Both the position numbers and the translations under genes were made by a program. Shown here piece after piece: positions 24,501 through 36,500 of a DNA stretch of 64,000 bases. Under the pieces are notes generated by a model. The model was given only the letters and a program-made list of their open reading frames with translations. It did not search any database and was not told the DNA's origin. Source of the DNA: Symsagittifera roscoffensis (Eukaryota > Xenacoelomorpha > Acoela > Convolutidae). The stretch is taken from the NCBI RefSeq assembly GCF_963678635.1, contig NC_087063.1, forward strand, positions 22,886,701 to 22,950,700, read 5' to 3'. How positions within the stretch are numbered: position 1 is the stretch's first letter; each line of letters begins with the position of its first letter.

Positions 24501-27500
24501 GTGGATCGTGTAAATGTTTCAAAAAATTTGACCCAATGTGAAAAAACTGCATAAATGGGTCAACTTAAACTAGAAACAGACAAAGAGAAAAATCAGTGTT
24601 CGTTAAAAGTTTCGCTAACATTTAGAAAGCACAAACAAGAATAGCAATGTTCCAACAACATTCAAAAAAACTACAGAAAAATTCTTCAAATTGATTTTCT
24701 AACATTTTTGCGCAAAAATTTTTGCGCAACACTGACAACTTTTTAACACCGAGGCGAAGTTGAACTTCGCATACACAAGCAAAAATATGACCGATAACGC
24801 TACTGAATGAGTAAAACTTTGTGTGATGCAAGCCAATTATGACGCATAGCAGTACCAGTCAATTTAAAAAAAGACATTTACCAAATAACATGCCTCAATT
24901 TATAGGGCGGATGCATTTTATCGAGCGTAAGAAAAATTTCATTAAAAAATGAGACCCTGCCAAGCTTCGAACCCCCTTATTTTGCTGCGGGTCTCTTTCC
25001 CTAACTCTAAGCTACAGATCCATGATACCTTAGAGCTAAAAGGCTATTTGTAATATAATAGTCTGTGTTCATATCTTTAGCATTGCCTGTACTTAGTAGC
25101 TGGTTATTGATCAAAATGAACACTTTCAAAATGAACACTTTCAAACGAACACTTGGTTTAATCTCCTAGCTCTCTACGCAAATATTCAAAAAAGAAGCAG
25201 CCAAGAGCCTTGTACCCTTTGAGCTATATTACAAACATTCAAAACAAAACAAAAAACGCCGAAAAATCAACTTAAAAACCACTGTTAAAATATCACTTGT
25301 GCAAAATTTTGCAGGTGGTAAATAAGCAGAAAAGATTGGCTAGACGCTCGACACCACGGAGCCGGAAAAAAATGGTGATAAAAACTTAGAGCTACAAAAA
25401 TTTATTAAATTACAAATTTTATAACACACAAAGCATGTAAAGCTTTGTTTGCTCGGCAAACGACGTATTATGAGACAACCGAGCCGATTTAACATGAGCC
25501 GAAATCTTTCAAGGCGAAGACACCTTGAAAAAAAAATTGAATTTATAAAATCTTGAACTCTGTTACCTTTATCATTACAAATGTCAGATATGGTATTTAA
25601 AAAAAAACTAAATTAACTGAAACTGCAAATAAGTGCGTGCTGCGAGAAAAAACCCGACAAACCGAGCAGACACATGGTAGTCTGAAACTGAGACTAAAAA
25701 AAACTTCCAGTGCGCGAAAAAATATATGTATCGCACGACTCCAGGCCTTTGTCTAACCCAGCATAAGCGCAACCTCAAAACTAACAGACAAAAACAGACA
25801 CTTGATTTCAATTTGATATAAACCAAGAAACCTATTGATTCACTCTCGAATAAATTGTAAACTTGAAAAAGTCTGTTACGATTTGATAACGCAAAGCGTA
25901 AAAACTGCCATGAAAGTTCAACCAGACGAAGTTCAACTCAGTTGAAAATTAAAAAAAAAAACGTGAGAAAAAAAACAGCATCTTTTGAAACATTTTTGTC
26001 AATTTCCCTAACCTCAATAAGGAATGACCTTGAATCGATTTGTGATGAAATGCGAAGTGTCATCACTTTTAAAAAAAACTTAAAACAACTATGCTCTAAC
26101 AAAAAGTGAGATGCTACTTTGCCAAAAGTTCAGTTTAAAGGACAACTAGAAGCCATGCAGCCAAAAAAAGAAACTCAAAATTTCATTCCTAACGGAAACT
26201 TTTGGTGCATAAAATCTAACAGCAGACAAAGCTATATCTACGGTGCTGAAAGTAAAATCATAACAAAATCTTCATATGCCTATCAAAATGGCGCTGACAC
26301 TTTGATAAAAAAATGACACAATTTGAGAAAACTGAACCGATAGGTAATTTTTATATTCCGCTGGAAAATCTGCAATTTAAAAGCCACTTTCAAACAAAAA
26401 TTCAATCACGGTTTTCATAACTGTACACATTTGCTGTTATATAAAAGAGTTTGACATTTTTCAACTTGACTTTTTAAAGAAACTGAATTTTAAAGAAACT
26501 GAAAAAACCTTACGTCAAACCGCGAAAAATCAAATTTGAGCGCGAACAAACTAAGACTTTTTCCTGTTAAAAAAATACCATAAAAATCACCAATACCTAT
26601 TTACGAATACTCAATGCGCTAACTACTCTTGAAAACACGGCAAGAGAGCTGACAAAAATCAATCAAAATCCAAACTCCCGACAATAAAAAAACAAATATA
26701 TTTTTAAAATCTATGTTTGTAATTTCGACTCGAGATGCAAACCCGAGCAAAAATTATCATGACCGGTTAAAGTTAAAATGAACCGAATTTCAGTCACCCT
26801 GTGATCAAAACTATTTATCGGAAAAACGAGTCGGTCACCGGTTGTAATACGTTAGCTTTTCACCAGCTAGAAAGCGGCAAAAGTCTCGGAAGCTTTTAAT
26901 ACAAAAACTCAAATTTTGCGTGTAAAAATTTGAAATGTAATAAGCTTTAAGTCAAAAACCCTGACTTTGCATTCAATACAAAGGAAAGCACCAAGCCAAT
27001 TTTGTATAAATTATGTGTTTCAAAAATTTCGCATTACATGTGCTGGAAAGCTTCTGAAAAAGCGTTTTTTTATGTATAGTCGTATGAAAAAACTAAGTTT
27101 TTTCGCTTCAATAGATGAATTTAAAAAGCATCAACTGTGATAACTCATTACAACGCCAAGATAGTATTTGAACAAAAATATAGCCTTTTGATTCAAAAAT
27201 GCCATGTAAGGTAGCACTTATAAAGAAGCACTCTAAAATGCCCCTAAAAAGACGATTTATTTGCGATTTTGTTTCCGAAATTTCTCAATTCGTGTAATCT
27301 TCAACCTAATGAAAAAAATCCTATTTTTAGTCGTACATTCAGGTTCAATGAAAAGCTTCATTTAGGTCGCTGTATTGCTTTCAGGTCGCCTTTTCGAAGG
27401 TTTTCTGAAATTTATCCAAATCAGTTTTTTTCATTGATTTTTCCTCAGCACCCGACAATTCTCTGTGAAAATGAAGGAACACAGTCGGAAGGATGTCCCA

Positions 27501-30500
27501 TTGTCTTACACTTGGAGAAGCGAGGAAGCGCTCAGAATGCCACGATGGAAGGAAGACTTGATCGACACCTCAGATCATCACCTCAGTAATCTTATGGCTC
27601 TTGAAATGCTCTTTATTTAGCCAGCAAGGAGGAAATCAGAAGAGACAGCCCACTTTTTTCTTGCGAAGCATCATAAATACCATGTGTCACAGCTGGCGGT
27701 TCCTAACCTTTTATTAACATCACTTTCGTGAGTAGCATTTAATAGCCGAGGATGATTTTCCTATTCGAAAAGATTTAGAGGAATTCTTTTCACTACTTGA
27801 GGCTGCAGAATTTCATCACAAAAAGTTTTGTTCGCAAATTCCAATTGTTATTAAATTCGACATTTGGACAAATACGTATTTCTAAAGACATTTGATTTGT
27901 CTGCGTAGTTAAGCTTACGAAACCATTAGTTAAACCATAAGGTTAATGTTTTTGTTAGCTAGGAATAGTATTATCTTTTATTGAGCAAAATAAAATTTTT
28001 GAACTCGGTTACCTGTATCCGTATGAAAAATAGATATGGTATTTAAACAAAGCTAAACAAGCTGAAACTGCAAAAAAAAAGCGTGCTGCGAGATATAATC
28101 CGACAAGACGAGCAGACACATGTAGTCTGAAACTCAGATTTAAAAAGCAGAAAATTTACAGTGCGCAAAAAATTATGTATTGTACAACTCCAGGCCTTTG
28201 TCTACCCCAGCATAGGTGCAACCTTCAAAATTATTAGACAAAAACAGACACTTGATTTCAATTTGATACAAACCAGGAAACCTATTGATTCACTCTCGAA
28301 TAAATTGTAAATTTGAACAAGTCTGTAAAAATTTGATAACGCAGACAACCATACATAACGCAGACAACCATACTCTTGAAACCCAAGCAAAACTCAAAAT
28401 CTTTCAAAGGAAAAAAACTCATTTTTTCGTCCGGGATATAAATTGTTGAGGATTGAAATGTCTGCGTCATGAAATGTATGGTGTTAATTTGAATGTCGTT
28501 AAAAAATTTAAACACCAAATCGATTCTCACCAAATCAAACACCAATTCTGTTATTTATTGAAAAAAGAATATCATATTTGACTCAAGATTTTTTTGTAGA
28601 TTGAAGACATAAACAGTTTCATTATACTAATCAAAACTAAGATAGATACCAATCAACACCATCAAATGTCTATTTCTGTCTAATCACTGTTTTCATTTGG
28701 GAAAAATTGCTAAATAAAATCATAATACGGTTATCCCCTGTGTGATGTCGGAACACAAAGAAAAAATCAGTTCTCAAGCGTAGAATGTTTCACTAACCAC
28801 AATTATTTAGAAATATTTATAATTTTATTAATTTTTGTCATTTTTGGAATGAAAATGAACCGAATTTCAGTCACCCTGTGATCAAAACTATTTATCGGAA
28901 AAACGAGTCGGTCACCGGTTGTAATACGTTAGCTTTTCAACAGCTAGAAAGCGGCAAAAGTCTCGGAAGCTTTTAATACAAAAACTCAAATTTTGCGTGT
29001 AAAAATTTGAAATGTAATAAGCTTTGAGTCAAAAACCCTGACTTTGCATTCAATACAAAGGAAAGCACCAAGCCAATTTTGTATAAATTATGTGTTTCAA
29101 AAATTTCGCATTACATGTGCTGGAAAGCTTCTGAAAAAGCGTTTTTTTATGTATAGTCGTATGAAAAAACTAAGTTTTTTCGCTTCAATAGATGAATTTA
29201 AAAAGCATCAACTGTGATAACTCATTACAACGCCAAGATAGTATTTGAACACAAATATAGCCTTTTGATTCAAAAATGCCATGTAAGGTAGCACTTATAA
29301 AGAAGCACTCTAAAATGCCCCTAAAAAGACGATTTATTTGCTTCCGAAATTTCTCAATTCGTGTAATCTTCAACCTAATGAAAAAAATCCTATTTTTAGT
29401 CTTACATTCAGGTTCAATGAAAAGCTTCATTTAGGTCGCTGTATTGCTTTCAGGTCGCCTTTTTCGAAGGTTTTCTGAAATTTATCCAAATCAGTTTTTT
29501 TCATTGATTTTTCCTCAGCACCCGACAATTCTCTGTGAAAATGAAGGAACACAGTCGGAAGGATGTCCCATTGTCTTACACTAGGAGAAGCGAGGAAGCG
29601 CTCAGAATGCCACGATGGAAGGAAGACTTGATCGACACCTCAGATCATCACCTCAGTAATCTTATGGCTCTTGAAATGCTCTTTATTTAGCCAGCAAGGA
29701 GGAAATCAGAAGAGACAGCCCACTTTTTTCTTGCGAAGCATCATAAATACCATGTGTCACAGCTGGCGGTTCCTAACCTTTTATTAACATCACTTTCGTG
29801 AGTAGCATTTAATAGCCGAGGATGATTTTCCTATTCGAAAAGATTTAGAGGAATTCTTTTCACTACTTGAGGCTGCAGAATTTCATCACAAAAAGTTTTG
29901 TTCGCAAATTCCAATTGTTATTAAATTCGACATTTGGACAAATACGTATTTCTAAAGACATTTGATTTGTCTGCGTAGTTAAGCTTACGAAACCATTAGT
30001 TAAACCATAAGGTTAATGTTTTTGTTAGCTAGGAATAGTATTATCTTTTATTGAGCAAAATAAAATTTTTGAACTCGGTTACCTGTATCCGTATAAAAAA
30101 TAGATATGGTATTTAAACAAAGCTAAACAAGCTGAAACTGCAAAAAAAGCGTGCTGCGAGATATAATCCGACAAGACGAGCAGACACATGTAGTCTGAAA
30201 CTCAGATTTAAAAAGCAGAAAATTTACAGTGCGCAAAAAATTATGTATTGTACAACTCCAGGCCTTTGTCTACCCCAGCATAGGTGCAACCTTCAAAATT
30301 ATTAGACAAAAACAGACACTTGATTTCAATTTGATACAAACCAGGAAACCTATTGATTCACTCTCGAATAAATTGTAAATTTGAACAAGTCTGTAACAAT
30401 TTGATAACGCAGACAACCATACATAACGCAGACAACCATACTCTTGAAACCCAAGCAAAACTCAAAATCTTTCAAAGGAAAAAAACTCATTTCTAAATTC

Positions 30501-33500
30501 CTTTAGAAAATTACTTAAGAAACAAAAGCATCTTTTGAAACATTTTTGCCAATTTCTACAACCTCAATATGCAATGACCTTGATTCGATTGATGATGAAA
30601 TGCGAGGTGTCATCACTTTGAAAAAATTCAAAACAAGTATGCTCAGCTCTAACAAAAATTGAGATGCTATGCTGCCAAAACTTAATTTTAAAGGACAAAT
30701 AGAAGTCATGCAGCCAAAAAAAACAAGAAACTCAAATTTTCATTCCTAACGGAAACTTTTGTTGCATAAAATCTAACAGCAGACAAAGTTAGAACTGACC
30801 CCATATGAGAAAACTGAACCGATAAGTAATTTTTTCCGCTGAAATATCTGCGATTCAAAAGCCACTTTCAAACAAAAATTCAATCACATTTTTCATGAAC
30901 TTTACACTTTTGCTGTTAGATAGTAGAGTTTGTCATCTTCTCAACTGAACTTTAAAGAGAAACTGAACTTAAGAAGAAATCATAAGTCAAACCGCGAAAA
31001 ATCAAATTCGTTTTGAGTCTGACCAAACTAAGACTTTTTCCTGTACAAAAATTAACATAAAAATCACCAATACCTATATAAGAATATTCAATACGCTCAT
31101 GACTCTTGAAAACACGACAAGAGACCTGACAAAAACTCGATCGAAATCCAAACGCCCGACAAAAAAAACAATTTCGGCTCCAGATGCAAAAATAATTTTG
31201 CATTTTCGGCTCCAGATGCAAACCCAATGCAATAGAAAAGCTATTTAGATAGATGCAGAAAAACTATAACCCCTTAAAATTAAAATGAATCAAATTTCAG
31301 TCACCCTGTGAGCAAAATTATTTACCGGAAAAATAAGTCTGGCACCGGTTGCAACACGTTAGCTTATCACAAGCGAGAAAGCGGCAAAAGACTCGGGAGC
31401 TTTTAATACAAAAACTCAAATTTGCATGTAATAATTTGGAATGTAATAAACTTTAAGTTAAGTCAACCACACTGACTTTTCATTCAATAAATTGGAAAGT
31501 ATCAAGACAATTTTTGTATAAATTATGTGTTTCAAAAAATTCGCAAGATATAATGCGCTGGAAAGTTTCTGAAAAAGCGTTTTTATTTATGTACAGTCGT
31601 ATGAAACAACTAAGTTTCTTCGCTTCAACAGATGCATTAAAAAATTATCAACTGTGTTAACTCATTACAACGCCATTATGGTATTAAACACCGATTCAGC
31701 CTCTTGATTCAAAAAATGCCATATGAATTAGCACTCATAAAGAAGCCGTCTAAAATGCCACTTAAAGTAGCACTTTTATTTGCGATTTAGTTTCCGAGAT
31801 TTCCCAATTTGTGTAATCTTCAATCTAATGAAAAAAGAAAAAATATATCCTTTTTATTTGTTCATTCAGGGTCAACGAATAGCTTCATTCGGGTCGCTGT
31901 CTTGTTTTTAGGTCGCCACTTTTGAAGGTTTTCTGAAATTTATCCAAATCAGTTTTTTTATGATTTTTCCTCAGCACCCGATAAAATTCTGTGAAAATGA
32001 AGGAACACAGTCGGAAGGATGCCCCGTTGTCTTCCACTTGGAGAAAAGAGGGACCGCTCAGAACGCCATCATGGAAGACTTGATCGACACCTCATATCAT
32101 CACCTCAGTAAGCTTATGGCTCTTGAAATGCTCTTTATTTAGCGAATGACACCAAGGAGGAAATCAGGAGCCAGCCCACTGTTTTCTAGCTTGCTAAGCA
32201 TCATAAATATTATGTGTCACAGCTTGCGGTTCCTAATCTTTTATTAACGTGACTTTGTGAGTAGTATTTAATGGCGGATGATGATTTTCCAAATCGAAAA
32301 GATTTAAAAGGAATTTTTTTTTACTATTCGAGGCTGCAGATTTTTATTACAAAAACTTTTGTTCGCAAATTCCAATTGTTTTTAATTTGACATAAGGACA
32401 AATACGTATTTCTAAAGATATTTGTTTAGTAGTTAAGCTTACGAAACCAATCGTTATACCATAAAATTGGTGCTTTTGTTAGTTGGGAAAAATAAAGGCA
32501 ATTTTATGTATTATCGTTTATTGAGCGAATTAAATTCGTTGAATCAAATTGAGTTCAAGATTAGGCTACAAGTGGGCGCTTTATGTTCTCTTAGCGCACC
32601 TTGACCATGATTGTGTTTTACATAAGTGTATTAGAAATAATAGTAAATTGAATAAATACTAGATGATTACCGATATTGTAAAACATGCCGGAGAAATCAA
32701 TTTCATACATTTTTCAAAGGATTGAAATAACTAATTAACTTTTTTAAATTCTTTGAGTTTCATGATTCTAAATTAAAATTTTCAGCAGTAACATTCTGGT
32801 GACCAATTGGGCCTTTCTTGTTTTCGCGAGCAAAATTATTTTTTGATATCATAACCTCCAATCTGGTTATAAAAATCTGATAAGTAATGGCTATTTGAAT
32901 GCAATCTAATGGTGGCAGTTAATGTACGTACAAAAGAATTAGGCTTGATACCTTAAGGAAGCTGGGAGACATGGACAGAAAAAACTCAATAAAGATATCG
33001 TATTTAAGTGTGGTAAACTTAAACTCAAAAATATCCATACTCAAAATCTCTAAACAGATGAAAAGCTTAGCTTCGCGCAAATTGCGATTCCACAAAAACA
33101 TAGCATTTGTAGGCAAGCAGCCAAAAAATAAGACGGAAGCCACAATTCGAAATCTATATTTAAAAAAAAATCGCAAAATACTGCATCGACAAAAAGTAGC
33201 AGCTGAGTCAATATCACGTGGGTAAACACACCAGTTGAGCCGAAAACGTTTTACTCCCCATTCCTCCTGAATTACACATTAGTCTATTTTTGCCCTTCAA
33301 GAGACGCAAAATGAGGCAACTAAGTCAATTTAGCATACGCTGAAATCATTTAAGCAAAAAAAAAATGGTAAGTTAATTAAACGAAATCTGAGTTCGTAAA
33401 CTTACACATTGATGACCGACTTTGATATGTAGTTTAAAAAAGGCTTGAATCAATGAAACTAATGTTTGGAAAAAAACAATTTACTCAACAGGATATTTAA

Positions 33501-36500
33501 CCGATAGCAGAGGGAGATCCGGATGTCAGTAGAGAACATAGAAAGATCTTGTGTTTTCAGGGGACAAGTGAGAGCCAGTCAGCGCTGCTGGCGATGAATC
33601 AAAGACAACTTACTTTCAATATTGAAATTGAGATTTTAAGATGTCATTTCGCTTGTTATGCTTCTAACAAAAAGTTTACTTCATAGCAGAACAAAAATTG
33701 TTCGAAACCTCCGAAATAACTAGACTGAGAATTTTTCCTCGAACGCTAACTTTATTTCATTTTAGATTAAAGCGTTGACAAACCTTGTACAACCTTTTTC
33801 TAACACTTGGCTAGAATATGAGTGGATAATACTGACTTGTTCCAATGTGTTTTGGAGTGTGCGTAGAGAGGTGGGAAGAGGATAGGCATGAGTGTCTGTG
33901 CATTGTCCTGCACCAAATGCATGATGTACTCGTTGTTGAAGAAGTAGAGAGCCCTCTCGGCAACTTGGAAGTGCGCACTGCACACACACCTCGCCAGCTG
34001 GCGTCCCACTGCAGTCATTACTTTCTGGAACTCAGTAGCATCCACTATGTCCAACATCTCTTCCAGTTCATTCAGAAACATCACCTACAACAAACAAACC
34101 TTACTGGTAACAGGGCCAAGCCCTGAATGTCGTCCCAACTGCCTGTTAACTAATTTTGCTCAACAAATTACATGAAAAAAAAATAAATCTGACTCTTTCG
34201 ATCTTTAAAATTTAAACAAAATGCATCTGGTAACGCATAATTTGGACCAAATATACAGCGCCGATTTGAATTAACCGGATAAAACGCACAAAATTGGAAA
34301 CTTCACAGGCGTTTTTCTATATTTAGGTTGAAATTAGACACAGATGCGAAGCTGAGCTTCGCGCCACTTGCGATGCAAAAACGAACGATAGTTATTAAAA
34401 TCAGATAAAAGTTGAAAAAATTCAAAACCTTCACAAAATTGTTTCTGTGATTTTTTTTTATAAAACTAACGATCCAGTGCATAACTTTCTGCTTTCTAAA
34501 TTATTATCCCATGTCATTAAACTTTAAGCAACACAAACATTTGAAATCTATTTAATCGGTGATAAAGATTTGAATCGAAACTGCTTTACGATCGAAAGAA
34601 GCTCTACAAAGAAGCTCAAGGCGGAAAAGCTTTGCAGAACGCAAAATAGTGATGACATTTTGTAGCAGTAGTAAAACGAAGTTTTATTTTTAGAAAAAAC
34701 GATTGAAAAAATGCTGTAAAATGCATCAGTAAATTTTTTGCCGAAAAGTTACATTTTGATCTTCCCAATCCAACTTTTGAGTAGGACAGGCTTTTAAAAA
34801 AATCAAGTTTAAATATTGACGCAGACACTATGCTTACACATAATACAGAGCAACATGAGAATAAGATCATTATTAAACACGCGATTAAGTATTATTTATA
34901 TTTTCAGAAAAACAAAAACCAATATAACTCCAGTATAGGTCGAAATAATGAACAAGAGATAAAGCTGATTCAGCAATACAGATAAAGATAAGAATAGACA
35001 ATCAACCAGGTTTCGAAACTCACATTTTCTACAATTGTTAATCCATAAAAAGATCATAAGATATAAGAGCCACAGTTGTTGTTTTTATAAGCTCAATTTA
35101 TAATACGCAATGAGTGACCAGTGATCCCTATGATCAATCAACCCTAGTTTAACAAAGTATTAAAACTTTTTTCGAAAACAAAAACAAGATTTTTCTCCAA
35201 AACGAAGTAAGTATCGGTTGTCAATTATTGAAGCTATAAAGAAGACTTAGCGGATTAAACAAAACTAGATAACAGTTAAAACAAATTATTACTTTAGAAA
35301 GTTTTTTGAAAATCAGAGTATTTTTTCTTCTGCATGGAGTACCGGGTGTGTTTTTCTAAATAATACAATGATTTATAAATCAAGCCGATTCACCAAAAGA
35401 GAAGATCATATTGACAAAGTTATCAACGGACACTTAAATCAAAGATGGAAATTAGAAACAAAAAACGCCATATTGACGTTCTGGAGAAAATGAAAAGAAA
35501 AGGTAGAAACGACTGCAAACATTATATTGTGAAAAACATACACAAGAATAACTCATTGCAAAGCCAAAAGAATAAAAGAAAAATCAGTGGAATATTCTTT
35601 CAAAACTACGTCTTAAAAAGATATACCACCGGAAAAACTGTTTGTTGATTAATAGAAAGTAACAAGTCATTGAAAAGTTTCAGTATTAAAAATTAAGATT
35701 TAATGGTTGCGAAGATTTTCACAGAAAAAGTAGTGCGAAACTTTTTCGAAAAAAAAAATAAAAAGGAAACAAACCATTGCAAAGATTGTAAAAGGATACA
35801 AAAAAGAACAATTCACTGCAAAGCTTTTGTGGGAAAAAAAACAGAAAATATTGACAGCAAAAGAAAAACAAATTGCTAGAGAAAGCTTCTGATTACGAGG
35901 CACCTTTCAGAATTTGATACCTTTCAGAACATTTTATATTAAAAAAAAAACAGAACTCCGCGAAAAACAGGAAAGGTGGTGAAATTTAAATAATGATTAA
36001 AACGATAAGCCCAATCAGCAGTACAGAGAATAATAAGGAGAATCGTATCAGTTAAAACTTAATTGAAATTTGGATTTTTTTTTTAAAATCCAAAAAATCA
36101 AAAAGGCGCAGTTTCTTGAAAATGTAGAAATCTGAGGTTAATTATCCCGCAAAGAAAAACCTACAACTGTTAGTTGCATTCAGAAAAAGCTTGAATTCAA
36201 GAAGACAAAATCACTGCAAAAAAATAAAAACAAAAAAACAAGTATCACTGCCAAGTTTTTTTCTAAAATACAAAAAAAAACGAAACAATGCAAAGCTCTT
36301 AAAAAAGACAACACGGAACTATTTTGAATGACATATTTTAACGTGGAATTTTGGAACAGTTTTTTAAAAGAAGTAAATCGAAATCAGCAAAGTTTCTTTT
36401 TAAGAAAAATATATAGAACTGCTGCACTGTTTTTTTTTAAAATCAATTGAAGAAACTTTTTAAGGAAAAAAAAACAAAACGAAACTTGGAGAAAACGTTT

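Larger units (their letters stand above)
23204..33836. other. PPP2R5 intron 2 (10.6 kb) filled by nested repeats
   Basis: The intron holds diverged AT-rich repeats, a tRNA-like repeat at 24955-25170, a threefold repeat block from about 25560 to 32530, and hairpin-family elements near 24752 and 33059. A roughly 200-bp stretch near 23500-23850 is less AT-rich and contains an inverted repeat around aaaaagaccctgttctaatt and its complement. No B56 exon is visible inside. Confidence 0.6.
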
